Positions 24,948 through 34,092 of a stretch of DNA of 64,000 bases are shown piece by piece. The DNA lies in NCBI RefSeq assembly GCF_004362825.1, contig NZ_SNXZ01000004.1:186001-250000 (forward strand), given 5' to 3'. The notes under the pieces are model-generated. The model saw nothing but the letters and a program-made list of their open reading frames with translations. It was not told where the DNA came from and searched no databases. A program made the translations under genes and the position numbers. This DNA is from Labedaea rhizosphaerae (GTDB taxonomy: Bacteria; Actinomycetota; Actinomycetes; Mycobacteriales; Pseudonocardiaceae). How positions within the stretch are numbered: position 1 is the stretch's first letter; each line of letters opens with the position of its first letter.

Positions 24948-25823
24948 ATGCAAGCCCTCGTGCACCTACCGGCACTGTCCGGACTGTTCCCGCACCGGAT
25001 CGCCCGGGTCGGCCAGTTGGCCGCGCTCGGCCTGAACGCCAAGTACGGGCAGACGCTGCTCCCCGGCGTCGTCATGCTCGGCAAGTCACCGCCGAGACGC
25101 ACGCAGTTCCTTCAGGCGGCGTTGTTCTACGCCGGGTCGCACGCGGTCGTGACCGGCATGGACGCACTGCACCTGCACGGCGTGACGGCGGCCGAACCTG
25201 GGCCGATCCACGTGCTCGCACCGAGCAGTGCCGGAGCGCGCAGCAACGACAAAGTGCGCGTCACGGGGACCACGCAGCTGCCAGAACCGGTGATGCGTAA
25301 AGGATTCCCTTGCGCGCCGGTGCCTCGCGCGGCGTTGGACGCGGCCCGCGTGCTGGGCACAGTGGACAGAGCACGCGGTCTGCTCGGCATGCTGGTGCGT
25401 GGTGGGCACACCGACATCGCGGAGCTCCGTGCCGAACTCGGCCGGTCCCGGTCGGCCGGCAGCGGGGTGGCACGAAAGGCGTTGCAGGAGATGGCCGCGG
25501 GGGCGTACACGCCCGCGGAAGTGCAGGCCAGGGACGTCGTCCGTGCGTCCGGTCTGCCCGCGCCGAGCTGGACCGCGGCCTTGCACCACACCGACGACGG
25601 CCGCTTCCTCGCCGTCGTCGACGCGTGGTGGCCGAAGCCCGGCTTGGCGTGGGAGTTCGGCGAGTCATCGCGGCACGACCGCGACTTGGCGGCGGCCGGG
25701 GTGCCGGTGGTGCACACCCCGAAAGCACGCCTGTTCAGCGAACCGGCGGCGGTGGCCGCCGAACTCCGCCACGCCTACAAGCACGTCAGCCGGAGGGGTG
25801 AACCATGCCGCGCATCGAGCTGA
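24948..25823 (+). CDS. AbiEi/DUF559-like protein
   Basis: A 291-residue protein. The N-terminus (HRIARVGQLAALGLNAKY) resembles the winged-helix start of AbiEi-type antitoxin domains, although the first helices are atypical. The central part (SHAVVTGMDALHLHGVTA, LDAARVLGTVDRARGLL) is typical of a large actinomycete family annotated as DUF559- or AbiEi-related. The C-terminus, VVDAWWPKPGLAWEFGESSR then HDRDLAAAGVPVVH, corresponds to the Vsr-like fold but lacks a clean E-I-D-G motif, so nuclease activity is doubtful. No AbiEii-type toxin is adjacent. Confidence 0.6.
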   Translation: MQALVHLPALSGLFPHRIARVGQLAALGLNAKYGQTLLPGVVMLGKSPPRRTQFLQAALFYAGSHAVVTGMDALHLHGVTAAEPGPIHVLAPSSAGARSNDKVRVTGTTQLPEPVMRKGFPCAPVPRAALDAARVLGTVDRARGLLGMLVRGGHTDIAELRAELGRSRSAGSGVARKALQEMAAGAYTPAEVQARDVVRASGLPAPSWTAALHHTDDGRFLAVVDAWWPKPGLAWEFGESSRHDRDLAAAGVPVVHTPKARLFSEPAAVAAELRHAYKHVSRRGEPCRASS

Positions 25824-26124
25824 TCGACGACAGCTAGTCCGAAGTGGACATTCATTGAGCCTGATGTGGCGACGGCTCGAACATCCCGAGTTCGAGCACC
25901 CCGAACGTGCGTTACACGGCTCGATGAAGGCGTCACCTCCACGCCCCGACCCGAGTGGGGCCGCCGAGGTGACCGGACAGCACCGGCTTCGCCGCCTTGC
26001 CCTCGGGCGTTCGAAGCCGGCCGGACGCGAAGAAAGGAGTGCCGATCCCCTGTCGGACCGCTGACGTGACAGCGCCCCGGCCGCATGGGGATGGCGGCCG
26101 GAGCGACTGGAAAGGCGTGGCTGG
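25824..26124. other. Intergenic stretch with terminator-like hairpin
   Basis: I see no gene. CCGGCCGC and GGCGGCCGG at about 26078-26101 form a GC-rich stem around ATGGGGAT. It lies about 25 bp after the glyQS stop on the minus strand and is a probable terminator for glyQS. Confidence 0.5.
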
Positions 26125-27540
26125 TCAGCAGCCGATGAGCTGGCCGGCCAGGTAGGACTCGAGCTGGCTGATGGCGATCCGTTCCTGGCGCATGGTGTCG
26201 CGCTCGCGCACGGTCACCGCCTGGTCCTCGAGCGAGTCGAAGTCCACCGTCACACAGAAAGGAGTACCGATCTCTTCCTGACGCCGGTACCGCTTGCCGA
26301 TGGAGCCCGCGTCGTCGAAGTCGACCGACCAGTGCTTGCGCAGCGCCGCGGCGACGTCACGCGCCTTGGGCGTGAGGTCGGCGTTGCGCGACAACGGAAG
26401 CACCGCGACCTTGATCGGCGCGAGCCTGCGGTCGAGCTTGAGCACCACCCGCTTGTCCACGCCGCCCTTGGTGTTGGGCGCCTCGTCCTCGGTGTACGCG
26501 TCGACGAGGAAGGCCATCATCGAACGGCCGACACCGGCGGCCGGCTCGATGACGAACGGCTTGTAGCGCGAGTCGGTGGCCTGGTCGCGGTAGGACAGGT
26601 CGACGCCCGAGCTGTTGGAGTGCGCGGTCAGGTCGAAGTCGGTCCGGTTCGCGATGCCCTCCAGCTCACCCCATTCCTGGCCGGAGAACTGGAAGCGGTA
26701 CTCGATGTCCACGGTCCGCTTCGCGTAGTGCGACAGCTTCTCCTTGGGGTGCTCGTAGTGCCGCAGGTTGTCCTTGGCGATGCCGAGGTCGGTGTACCAG
26801 CGGGTGCGCTCGTCGATCCAGTACTGGTGCCATTCCTCGTCGGTGCCGGGCTCGACGAAGAACTCCATCTCCATCTGCTCGAACTCGCGGGTCCGGAAGA
26901 TGAAGTTGCCAGGGGTGATCTCGTTGCGGAACGACTTGCCGATCTGGCCGATGCCGAACGGCGGCTTGCGCCGTGCGGTGGTGACCACGTTGTTGAAGTT
27001 CACGAAGATGCCCTGCGCCGTCTCGGGGCGCAGGTAGTGCAGGCCCTCCTCGGACTCCACCGGGCCGAGGTAGGTCTTGAGCATCATGTTGAACTCGCGC
27101 GGCGCGGTGTACTGCCCGCGGGTGCCGCAGTTCGGGCACGGCACGTCGGACAGGTCGTCCTCGCTGGTCTGCTTGCCGGTTCGCTCCGAGTACTCCTCGG
27201 CGAGTTGGTCGGCACGGAAACGCTTGTGACAGGAGGTGCACTCGACCAGGGGGTCGTGGAACGTCGACACGTGGCCGGACGCCACCCACACCTGGCGCGG
27301 CAGGATCACCGACGAGTCAAGGCCGACGACGTCGTCGCGGCCCTGGACGATGGCCTTCCACCAGGCGCGCTTGATGTTCTCCTTGAGCTCCACGCCGAGG
27401 GGTCCGTAGTCCCAGGCCGACCGCGTTCCGCCGTAGATCTCGCCAGAGGGGAAGACGAAACCACGGCGCTTGCACAGGCTGACGACGGTGTCGACACGAT
27501 CGGCGGGCACGGACACTCCATACTGGGTGTTGCTGGACAA
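26125..27540 (-). CDS. glyQS: Glycine--tRNA ligase (single-chain type)
   Basis: A class II aminoacyl-tRNA synthetase of 471 residues, charging tRNA-Gly. It opens with [22 protein letters not shown]4 zinc-like insertion is present (CTSCHKRF, then CPNCGTRG). Motif 2 is [20 protein letters not shown], followed by EMEFFVEPG. Motif 3 is [13 protein letters not shown]. The C-terminal anticodon-binding domain has [10 protein letters not shown]. No T-box leader is evident upstream. It ends in the hairpin near 26090. Confidence 0.97.
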   Translation of the reverse strand: MSSNTQYGVSVPADRVDTVVSLCKRRGFVFPSGEIYGGTRSAWDYGPLGVELKENIKRAWWKAIVQGRDDVVGLDSSVILPRQVWVASGHVSTFHDPLVECTSCHKRFRADQLAEEYSERTGKQTSEDDLSDVPCPNCGTRGQYTAPREFNMMLKTYLGPVESEEGLHYLRPETAQGIFVNFNNVVTTARRKPPFGIGQIGKSFRNEITPGNFIFRTREFEQMEMEFFVEPGTDEEWHQYWIDERTRWYTDLGIAKDNLRHYEHPKEKLSHYAKRTVDIEYRFQFSGQEWGELEGIANRTDFDLTAHSNSSGVDLSYRDQATDSRYKPFVIEPAAGVGRSMMAFLVDAYTEDEAPNTKGGVDKRVVLKLDRRLAPIKVAVLPLSRNADLTPKARDVAAALRKHWSVDFDDAGSIGKRYRRQEEIGTPFCVTVDFDSLEDQAVTVRERDTMRQERIAISQLESYLAGQLIGC

Positions 27541-27628
27541 CTTGGGTGGGAAGCTCAGCGTAGCTTGTGCCCGCGAACTGCCCCGACCGGATTATCGGTG
27601 ACGGTCCGTGGTCGTTTCGGTCCTGACG

Positions 27629-28012
27629 TCAACGCGACCGGGACGGACCTGCCGCGTCACCCACACGGACGGTGCCCGCGTCCGCCGCGACCAGGCTCGC
27701 GTGCCTGCGCACGCCGCCCTCGCGGTCGGCCTCCACGAGCACCTCGAACGCGCTCGGTCCGTCGTTGTCGGCCTGCGAGAGCAGCGGGACCACCAGCTCA
27801 CGCACCGGGAACGGCGACATCGACCGGCGGTAGGCGGTCACCGACTCGAACAGCACGCTGAGCACGAACCGGTCGTCGTCATCGGTCGACCGCCCGAGGG
27901 TGCCGTGCACGCAGCCCGGCTGGGCCTGCAAGAGGTCGAGCGCGCGTCCGGCCTGCTCGACGAACTCGGCGACCCGCTCCTGCGGCACCGTGAACCTGCA
28001 CACCAGCAACAC
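27629..28012 (-). CDS. ABM-domain (antibiotic biosynthesis monooxygenase-like) protein
   Basis: A 127-residue protein with a ferredoxin-like dimeric alpha/beta-barrel domain. It starts MLLVCRFTVPQERVAEFVEQ, with QPGCVHGTLGRSTDDDDRFV in the middle and a strand-helix FESVTAYRRSMSPFPV, followed by a polar C-terminal tail. ABM domains occur in monooxygenases, heme-degrading enzymes and quinone-modifying proteins; the specific role is unknown. It lies divergent from the DUF6703-type gene. Confidence 0.75.
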   Translation of the reverse strand: MLLVCRFTVPQERVAEFVEQAGRALDLLQAQPGCVHGTLGRSTDDDDRFVLSVLFESVTAYRRSMSPFPVRELVVPLLSQADNDGPSAFEVLVEADREGGVRRHASLVAADAGTVRVGDAAGPSRSR

Positions 28013-28137
28013 GAGCCGGTCCTCCCATCACGACGACTGCGGTGACGACTGCGGGAACGAGCATGCCTCACCCGGATGAGTGGACCGGACAGCCGGGTAC
28101 CGTCGGGCCGTCACCCCACGCCCGAGAGGATCGACCC

Positions 28138-28422
28138 GTGCCCCTGCCCCAGCGACCATCACGCAAAGGTCAGCTGCTGCCCGGCGACGGGCTGCTGGCG
28201 CGGGTGCCACCCGTCGCGGCGTTCCTCATCGTCGTCGCGGTCTTCGCGGGCGGTGTGTTGATCGGCGGCGCGATCGGTGCCCTCGTGCTGGGGGTGCTCG
28301 CGCTCGCACTGGCCGGGCTGCTGGCCTCGACATGGGGTGCGTTGCACACCTCGCAGCGAGCCGGCCGGGTGGCCGTGCTGCTGATCCTCGTGGTCATCGC
28401 CATCACGCTGGCCGTGCGCTGA
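28138..28422 (+). CDS. Small membrane protein, DUF6703 type
   Basis: A protein of about 94 residues with two or three hydrophobic segments (VAAFLIVVAVFAGGVLIGGA, LVLGVLALALAGLLASTWGA, VAVLLILVVIAITLAVR). The GTG at 28138, preceded by GAGAGGAT, is preferred. An in-frame GTG at 28042 would add 32 residues. A basic N-terminus (PLPQRPSRKGQLL) precedes the first span. Function is unknown. Its stop lies in a short 12-bp tandem repeat. Confidence 0.65.
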   Translation: MPLPQRPSRKGQLLPGDGLLARVPPVAAFLIVVAVFAGGVLIGGAIGALVLGVLALALAGLLASTWGALHTSQRAGRVAVLLILVVIAITLAVR

Positions 28423-28446
28423 ACGATGCGCTGAACGATGCGCTGA
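28415..28446. repeat. 12-bp tandem repeat at a stop codon
   Basis: TGCGCTGAACGA occurs twice in tandem (28415-28438), followed by a partial third unit. The first unit contains the stop codon of the small membrane protein. Confidence 0.6.
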
Positions 28447-28531
28447 GCCGGGCGCTGAACCCACCGGGGGAACACGCCCTGCGCCTAGGATGTTGAACAC
28501 GGTAACCGAATTCAGCAGTCCGGAGGTGGCC

Positions 28532-28921
28532 ATGGCGAGCGCGCAGCCCGCAGGCACGCGGGAACCCGACACCGAGGCCGATCACGGACCGCACTCCACC
28601 GAGCGGAAGGCGGCGGGCACGGTGCCGCCGCGGCCGGTCGCCACGCTGAACGCCGCGGGTGACCTGCTGCGTGCGCTCGCCGCGCCGGTCCGGATCGCGA
28701 TCGTGCTCGAACTGCGTGGGGCCGACCGCTGCGTGCACGAACTCGTGGACGCGCTCGGCGTCGCCCAACCGCTGATCAGCCAGCACCTGCGGGTACTCAA
28801 GGGCGCGGGCGTGGTCCGTGGCGAGCGGCACGGCCGCGAGGTCACCTACCGGCTCGTGGACGAGCACCTGTCGCATATCGTGGTCGACGCGGTGGCACAC
28901 GTCGAGGAGGGCCGCTCGTGA
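28532..28921 (+). CDS. smtB: ArsR/SmtB-family metalloregulator
   Basis: A 129-residue repressor from the ATG at 28532, preceded by GGAGGTGG; the frame is open to 28490. Residues ~40-125 form the winged helix: AAGDLLRALAAPVRIAIVLE, RCVHELVDALGVAQPLISQH, LRVLKGAGVVRGERHGREV. A C-terminal HIVVDAVAHVEE segment could hold the alpha5 zinc ligands typical of SmtB/CzrA sensors. The stop overlaps the GTG of fur (ATG-free GTGA overlap). The smtB-zur operon is known from mycobacteria, where it senses zinc. A TGAAC...GAATTCA dyad lies at 28493-28514. Confidence 0.87.
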   Translation: MASAQPAGTREPDTEADHGPHSTERKAAGTVPPRPVATLNAAGDLLRALAAPVRIAIVLELRGADRCVHELVDALGVAQPLISQHLRVLKGAGVVRGERHGREVTYRLVDEHLSHIVVDAVAHVEEGRS

Positions 28922-29367
28922 CCCCCGAGAAGACCTCGGAGAAGTACAGCGACGTCGGCGACGACCAGCGCACCACGGTCGTGCCCGGGCGACGGTCGAC
29001 CAGGCAGCGGGCCGCCGTCGCGGAGTTGCTCGACCAGCTCGACGACTTCCGCTCCGCGCAGGAGCTGCACGACGAGCTTCGCAAGCAGGGGCACGGCATC
29101 GGCCTGACCACGGTCTACCGGACGCTGCAGTCGCTGGCCGACGCCGACGAGATCGACGTGCTGCGCACCGACACCGGCGAATCGATCTACCGCCGGTGTT
29201 CGCGCCACCACCACCATCACCTGGTGTGCCGCAAGTGTGGCTTCACCGTCGAGGTGGAGGGCCCGGCCGTCGAACGCTGGGCCGACCGGGTGGCCGGCGA
29301 GAACGGCTTCACCGGCATCAGTCACACGGTCGAGTTGTTCGGCACCTGCGCCTCCTGCTCGCGCTGA
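28918..29367 (+). CDS. zur: Fur-family zinc uptake regulator (Zur/FurB type)
   Basis: A 149-residue Fur-family repressor. The winged helix is at residues ~20-90 (TRQRAAVAELLDQLDDFRSA, GHGIGLTTVYRTLQSLADAD). The metal sites are RHHHHHLVCRKCGF and the C-terminal CASC pair, giving the structural CxxC...CxxC zinc site. Coupling with smtB points to zinc, not iron, as the signal. Likely targets are zinc-uptake genes. The His-rich membrane protein nearby is a candidate, but I found no clear Zur box. Confidence 0.9.
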   Translation: MTPEKTSEKYSDVGDDQRTTVVPGRRSTRQRAAVAELLDQLDDFRSAQELHDELRKQGHGIGLTTVYRTLQSLADADEIDVLRTDTGESIYRRCSRHHHHHLVCRKCGFTVEVEGPAVERWADRVAGENGFTGISHTVELFGTCASCSR

Positions 29368-29379
29368 GCGCCCCCGCGA

Positions 29380-29697
29380 TCAGCCGGGGCAGTGGACGTG
29401 GACGGCGTGGCCGTAGCAGCCCTCGGGTTGCCGAGCCAGCAGCGGCGGCACCCGGCGGGACACGGCCGCGACCGGCTCGGAACGGGTGGTCGCGTCGTGA
29501 GCGTCCTTGTCGACCCACAGCTGGGTCAGCCAGACCGTGTCCGGATCGTCCAATGCCGTGTTGACGGTATAGGCGAGCAGGCCGCTGTCCTCGCCGCCGG
29601 CGCGGAGTCCCTCGACGAGCAGGGCCGCCAGCTCGTCTCGCCGACCCGGTAACGCGGTCATCCGTCCATAAACGCTGAACATGTTCCCGTTGGGCAC
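29380..29697 (-). CDS. ABM-domain protein
   Basis: A 105-residue antibiotic-biosynthesis-monooxygenase-like protein. The GTG at 29697 was chosen because GGAGG lies 6 bp upstream; the ATG five codons in is an alternative. It has MFSVYGRMTALPGRRDELAA, a helix, LLAYTVNTALDDPDTVWLTQ and the strand VDKDAHDATTRSEPV. It is convergent with fur and downstream of the His-rich membrane protein. Function is unknown. Confidence 0.75.
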   Translation of the reverse strand: MPNGNMFSVYGRMTALPGRRDELAALLVEGLRAGGEDSGLLAYTVNTALDDPDTVWLTQLWVDKDAHDATTRSEPVAAVSRRVPPLLARQPEGCYGHAVHVHCPG

Positions 29698-29732
29698 GTG
29701 CTTCCTCCAATGTGGGCACAGGTGAGGGTCAA

Positions 29733-30482
29733 TCAGTACTCGTAGGCGTCCGTCGGTTCCTTGATGTGGCGCAAGGCTTCGACGGTGGCCGACGGGGTCC
29801 AGTCGTTGGCTCGGGTCGACGAGCCGGGAACCAGCAACACCGTCGCTTGCAGCCAGGTGTCGTCGGGCAGGGACTCCACGTCGGCACCGGTGACTTTGAC
29901 CGTGACCGGGAACGCATCGGCCGCGCAACAGGCGATGACCAAGCGCGCCAGATAGGTGTCCGCGCCCTTGTGGACGACGAAGCCCGTCAACCGAACCGGG
30001 CGGTTTTCCAGGCTGTGCGCGCGGTCCCAGCCCGCACGCGCGTTGAAGTCGCTCAACGTGTCGTCGACGGGCGACGTGCTGGGCAAGGCCGGGAAGTCGA
30101 CCAGGTCGTCGGCCGGCGGTGCGGGGGCGCGGTTCCCGGCTCTGGTGACCGAATCGGCGCCCAGGGCCGGTGGGGCCACGAGCAGGATCGCCAGCACCGG
30201 GAGCAGCAACAGCCAGGCCGACCGGGCGTGGCCGTGATCGTGGCCGTGATCGTGGCCGTGATCATGACCGTGACCGGACTCGGCTTGCGACTCGTTGGCG
30301 TGCGCGGTTCGGATGTCGCGGGCGATGGCGGTCACGGCCAGCGCGAGCATCACGGCACCAGCCGCGATCAGCCACGGTTGCTGGGACGCCTTCACGTAGC
30401 GCAGGTAGTCGCCGGTGATGGCGATCTTCAGCAGGGCGCCGCCCAACAGCAGCAACAGGATGTTCTGGGTTTCCCTGCGCAT
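29733..30482 (-). CDS. His-rich TIGR03943/YcgQ-like membrane protein
   Basis: A 249-residue protein from the ATG at 30482. The N-terminus has two membrane spans (residues ~6-20 and ~35-55). A metal-binding-looking tract of alternating His-Gly-His-Asp follows (residues ~70-85), then a third span (LLLLPVLAILLVAPPAL). The C-terminal domain has LTGFVVHKGADTYLARLVIA and CCAADAFPVTVKV, the DUF1980 pattern. It is translationally coupled to the permease upstream. Such pairs are thought to handle metals or small ions; the His tract and the nearby zinc regulators suggest zinc. That is inference. Confidence 0.82.
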   Translation of the reverse strand: MRRETQNILLLLLGGALLKIAITGDYLRYVKASQQPWLIAAGAVMLALAVTAIARDIRTAHANESQAESGHGHDHGHDHGHDHGHARSAWLLLLPVLAILLVAPPALGADSVTRAGNRAPAPPADDLVDFPALPSTSPVDDTLSDFNARAGWDRAHSLENRPVRLTGFVVHKGADTYLARLVIACCAADAFPVTVKVTGADVESLPDDTWLQATVLLVPGSSTRANDWTPSATVEALRHIKEPTDAYEY

Positions 30483-31471
30483 CACGCACCGCCCACGAAG
30501 ACGGCACCGGCGATCACGCCGCACGTGATGGCCACGGCGAAGGTCAACGGCGCGAAACGCAGGGCGAACGACCGGCCGAAGGTGCCCACCTGCAACGCGA
30601 TGAGCTTGACGTCCACGGCGGGTCCGACGACCAGGAACACCAAGCGGGGCAACAAAGGCATCGTCGTCAGTGACGCGGCGACGAAGGCGTCCGCCTCACT
30701 GCAGAGGGCGAGGACCACGGCCAGCAGCGACAGGACCACGACGCCGAGCACCATGTTGCCGCCGACCGCCGACAGCAGGCTCGTGGGGACGGCGACGTTG
30801 AGGACGGCGGCGGTGATGCCGCCCAGCACCAGGAAGCCGCCGGCTTCCACCAGGTCGTGGCGGGCGGTTTCGGCGAAGGTCGGCCAGCGGCCGCCGTCCT
30901 GTTCGGGCAGGCGGGTCAGGGCTTTCGACGCGAACCAACTGTTCTTGCCGAACTTGGCCCACAACCAGCCGGTGGTGATCGCGGTGGCCAGCGACCCGGC
31001 GAAGCGCGCGGCCACCATTTCGGGCTGACCGGGGAAGGCCACCGCGGTCGCCACCAGGACCACCGGGTTGACCGCGGGAGCGGCCAGGAGGAACGCCAAT
31101 GCGACCGACGGCGCGACGCCTTGCTGCATCAGCCGGCGCGCCACGGGGACCGACGCACATTCGCAGCCCGGCAACGCGACGCCCGCCGCACCGGCCACCG
31201 GGACCGCGAGGACCGGGTTGCGTGGCAGGACGGCACGCAACGCCTTGGCCGGCACGAAAGCGGCGATCGCCCCGCTGATCAGCACGCCGAGCACCAGGAA
31301 CGGCAACGCCTGTGCGCACACCGCCACGAACACCGTCGCGCCTGTGCGCAGGGCAGGCACGTCGAGCAGGTCGGCCAGCCACGTGTGGCCCACCAGCGCG
31401 ATGACCAGCAGGGCGCACAGGACCTCGACAGAGGTTATGCGGCGTTTGTCCCTGTCGACAATGGTTGTCAC
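30482..31471 (-). CDS. DUF318-family permease
   Basis: A 329-residue polytopic membrane protein of the ArsP/YcgR permease family. It has about eight spans, the signature GCECASVPVARRLMQQGV, VALAFLLAAPAVNPVVLVAT and a second-half repeat LALCSEADAFVAASL. A GTG start and an ATGA-type junction link it to the His-rich protein. Relatives include the organoarsenical transporter ArsP; the substrate here is unknown. A small GACAA-TGG-TTGTC dyad covers the start codon. Confidence 0.87.
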   Translation of the reverse strand: MTTIVDRDKRRITSVEVLCALLVIALVGHTWLADLLDVPALRTGATVFVAVCAQALPFLVLGVLISGAIAAFVPAKALRAVLPRNPVLAVPVAGAAGVALPGCECASVPVARRLMQQGVAPSVALAFLLAAPAVNPVVLVATAVAFPGQPEMVAARFAGSLATAITTGWLWAKFGKNSWFASKALTRLPEQDGGRWPTFAETARHDLVEAGGFLVLGGITAAVLNVAVPTSLLSAVGGNMVLGVVVLSLLAVVLALCSEADAFVAASLTTMPLLPRLVFLVVGPAVDVKLIALQVGTFGRSFALRFAPLTFAVAITCGVIAGAVFVGGA

Positions 31472-31542
31472 TTGCGCATCGTGTCACGGACCGACGGCGC
31501 GAAGCAGTAGGACCGCGGAAGTGGCGGCGGTCACAGTAACGA

Positions 31543-31968
31543 CTAGCTTGCCGACCCCAACAGGTCCGCACGCAGCTGCGACGCCGTCGACACCACGAGC
31601 ATCAGCAAGGTGCCAAGCGCCGAAACTTCCAACCCATGCGCCGGGAACGCGTACCGCAAGGTGACGTCCATGCCCCGCGCCGTGTGCACCACGCCGAGCG
31701 TGCCGAAGAGCCCCTCCCCCGCCCGCTCCGCGGCCGAGATGGCCAGCGCGGGCTCATCCGGCAGGTCCCACGCGACCACGCAGGTCAGGCTCAACACCAC
31801 TAGTCCCTCGGACAACTGCATCGCCTGCACCGCGCACGGCACCTCGCCGTGCCGGAACGTCAGCGCGCCGTCGTCGTCCACCCGAACGTCGTGGAAGGTC
31901 TCCAGGGCCTCGCGCGCGTTGGTGAGGATCTGCGCGGTGATCCGCGCCTCGACATCCTGCTCGGTCAT
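31543..31968 (-). CDS. YbjN-type protein
   Basis: A 141-residue protein with a secretion-chaperone-like YbjN fold: a helix ([20 protein letters not shown]), strands ([34 protein letters not shown]) and a C-terminal helix. It overlaps the uppS stop by 4 bp. Proteins of this class are common in actinobacteria near uppS/recO and have no defined reaction. Confidence 0.65.
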   Translation of the reverse strand: MTEQDVEARITAQILTNAREALETFHDVRVDDDGALTFRHGEVPCAVQAMQLSEGLVVLSLTCVVAWDLPDEPALAISAAERAGEGLFGTLGVVHTARGMDVTLRYAFPAHGLEVSALGTLLMLVVSTASQLRADLLGSAS

Positions 31969-32801
31969 GAAGCTCCCTCGTCCAAAGCGGCGCGCACGTC
32001 CTCGGAGTCCTGCGCGGCGCCGAAGCGCCGGTCACGCCGCGCGTACTGCTCGCACGCCCGCCAGAGGTGCGTGCGATCGAAGTCCGGCCAGAGCACGTCC
32101 TGGTAGACCAGCTCCGCGTACGCCGACTGCCACAGCATGAAGTTCGAGATGCGCTGCTCCCCCGACGGCCGCAGGAACAGGTCCACGTCGGGCATCTCCG
32201 GCACGTACATGTGCCGGCCGAGCGTGCGCTCGTCGACCTTCTCCGGGTTGATCTTGCCAGCGGCGGCGAGCCGGGCGATCTCCCGGGCGGCGTCGCCGAT
32301 CTCGGCGCGGCCGCCGTAGTTGATGCACATGGCCAGGTTCATCACCGTGTTGTGCTTGGTGCGCTCGCGCGCGGCCTCCAACTCGTTGATGACGCTGCGC
32401 CACAGCCGCGGCCGCCGTCCCGCCCAGTGCACCCGCACGCCCATCGCGTCGAGCTCGTTGGTGCGGTTGCGGATCACGTCGCGCGAGAAGCCCATCAGGA
32501 ACTTGACCTCTTCGGGGCTACGCCGCCAGTTCTCCGTGGAGAACGCGTACAGCGAGAGCCACTGCACGCCGAGCTCGATGCACCCGCTCGCGGCCTCGAT
32601 GACCTGCGCCTCACCGCGCTTGTGCCCCTCGACCCGGGTCAGCCCGCGCTGGTTGGCCCAGCGCCCGTTGCCGTCCATCACGATCGCGATGTGCTTGGGC
32701 ACCAGGTCTTTGGGCAGGTTCGGCGGCCGCGCTCCGGATGGGTGCGGTGTCGGCCGGATCGGCTCCTTGACCTGCGGACGAGACTTGCCGCGGCGCAGCA
32801 C
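31965..32801 (-). CDS. uppS: Isoprenyl transferase (undecaprenyl/decaprenyl diphosphate synthase type)
   Basis: A 278-residue cis-prenyltransferase making the lipid carrier for cell-wall synthesis. The catalytic region is [20 protein letters not shown], with the Asp and Gly-Asn-Gly-Arg-Trp motif, followed by [16 protein letters not shown] and [18 protein letters not shown] basic, Pro-rich N-terminal extension of ~35 residues is typical of actinobacteria. It forms an operon with recO upstream. Confidence 0.96.
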   Translation of the reverse strand: MLRRGKSRPQVKEPIRPTPHPSGARPPNLPKDLVPKHIAIVMDGNGRWANQRGLTRVEGHKRGEAQVIEAASGCIELGVQWLSLYAFSTENWRRSPEEVKFLMGFSRDVIRNRTNELDAMGVRVHWAGRRPRLWRSVINELEAARERTKHNTVMNLAMCINYGGRAEIGDAAREIARLAAAGKINPEKVDERTLGRHMYVPEMPDVDLFLRPSGEQRISNFMLWQSAYAELVYQDVLWPDFDRTHLWRACEQYARRDRRFGAAQDSEDVRAALDEGAS

Positions 32802-32837
32802 ACGACCTCCAGAACTCCTGCGTGCGATGCCCCGACC

Positions 32838-33587
32838 CTATCCGGAGGCCTCCTTGGCCTTGCGCTCCACCAGCGGCAGCGACCGCAACTGGCGCTCCAT
32901 GTGCCACTGCAGGTGGGCCGCGACCAGGCCGCTGGCCTCGCGCCGGGCGGGCTGGGCCGTGCCGTCGGCGACGTCCCAGTCACCGTGCATCAGCGCGTCC
33001 ATGAGCACGACCGTGTCGGCGGCGGGCGACGCCGAGCCGGGCGGGCGGCAGCGCATGCACACCATCCCGCCGCCAGCGACGCTGAATGAGCGGTGCGGGC
33101 CCGGGGCGGCGCAGCGCGCGCACTCCGACACGGCGGGCGCCCAGCCCGCGTAGGCCATGGCCCGCAGCAGGAACGCGTCGAGCACCAGCGACGGGTCGCG
33201 TTCGGTGCTCGACAGGGCGCGCAACGCGCCCACCACGAGCAGGTACAGCCGCATCACCGGCTCGCCCTCCTCGGGGCAGAGCCGGTCGGCGGTCTCGAGC
33301 ACCGCGCTCGCCGCCGTGTAGCGCTGGTAGTCGGTCACGAGCCACGGCGCGAACGCGTCGACCGTCTCGACCTGGGTGACCACGTCCAGCGTGCGACCGG
33401 TGTAGAGCTGCACGTCGACGTGGCAGAACGGCTCGAGCCGGGCGCCGAAGCGCGACGAGGTGCGCCGCACCCCCTTCGCCACCCCGCGCACCTTGCCGTG
33501 CTTGCGGGTGATCATGGTGATGATCCGGTCGGCCTCGCCGAGCTTCTGCACCCGCAGCACAACGCCGGTGTCGCGGTACAGGCTCAC
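32838..33587 (-). CDS. recO: DNA repair protein RecO
   Basis: A 249-residue recombination mediator that loads RecA with RecR. The N-terminal OB fold starts MSLYRDTGVVLRVQKLGEAD. A zinc-finger-like CARC...CMRC group lies at residues ~150-176 and a helical C-terminus follows. It is in the conserved era-recO-uppS order. Confidence 0.95.
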   Translation of the reverse strand: MSLYRDTGVVLRVQKLGEADRIITMITRKHGKVRGVAKGVRRTSSRFGARLEPFCHVDVQLYTGRTLDVVTQVETVDAFAPWLVTDYQRYTAASAVLETADRLCPEEGEPVMRLYLLVVGALRALSSTERDPSLVLDAFLLRAMAYAGWAPAVSECARCAAPGPHRSFSVAGGGMVCMRCRPPGSASPAADTVVLMDALMHGDWDVADGTAQPARREASGLVAAHLQWHMERQLRSLPLVERKAKEASG

Positions 33588-33615
33588 GGCTTCATTGTCG
33601 CACCGGGCACCGACA

Positions 33616-34092
33616 TCACGGCTCCGCCACGACGACCGTGCCCGCCGCCCGGTCGTGCCAGCCGCGCTTGAACTCCTCGTCGGCCACGGCCGAGATGACG
33701 CAACACAGCAGGTAGAGCTGGCCGAGACCGGGCACGAACGCGGGACCGAACAACACGAGCGACCGGGTCGCGAGCCGGCCTGCGCGAGGCGGACCGCCGT
33801 CGAGCCCGGTCACCACGACGCCCATGATCCGCTTGCCCACCGAGCCGCCCCGGGCCGCGGTGGTGAGGACGTCGTAGCCGACGAGCACCACGACCAGCCC
33901 GAGCAGCACCGCGGCGAGCTCGGCCAGGCCGTGCGGCTTGCCGAAGACCACCAGCACGACCACCCCGTACGGCACGCACACCAGCAGCGCGTCGAGCAGT
34001 CTGGCCAGCAAGCGGGCACCGGCGGTCCCGAGGGACACCGCGTCGCCGTTGGCGAGGGTCACCCATTGCAGATCGGCGCGGTGCACGCTCAT
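33616..34092 (-). CDS. RDD-family membrane protein
   Basis: A 158-residue protein with an RDD domain. Three hydrophobic segments are visible (VCVPYGVVVLVVF, LAAVLLGLVVVLVGYDVLTT, LFGPAFVPGLGQLYLLCCV). The family motif lies in AGARLLARLLDALLV and GGSVGKRIMGVVV. The stop of era overlaps its ATG region. It is probably a small-molecule transporter-like protein; the substrate is unknown. Confidence 0.8.
   Translation of the reverse strand: MSVHRADLQWVTLANGDAVSLGTAGARLLARLLDALLVCVPYGVVVLVVFGKPHGLAELAAVLLGLVVVLVGYDVLTTAARGGSVGKRIMGVVVTGLDGGPPRAGRLATRSLVLFGPAFVPGLGQLYLLCCVISAVADEEFKRGWHDRAAGTVVVAEP

Noticed and set aside
24948-25823. Active type IV toxin-antitoxin system
   Set aside because: The protein resembles AbiEi/DUF559 families, but no partner toxin gene is adjacent and the nuclease-like motif is incomplete.
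27541-27628. T-box leader upstream of glyQS
   Set aside because: The gap is too short and contains no T-box core sequence.
28415-28458. CRISPR-like repeat
   Set aside because: The repeats are 12 bp, directly adjacent and without spacers. No CRISPR array or cas gene is in the window.
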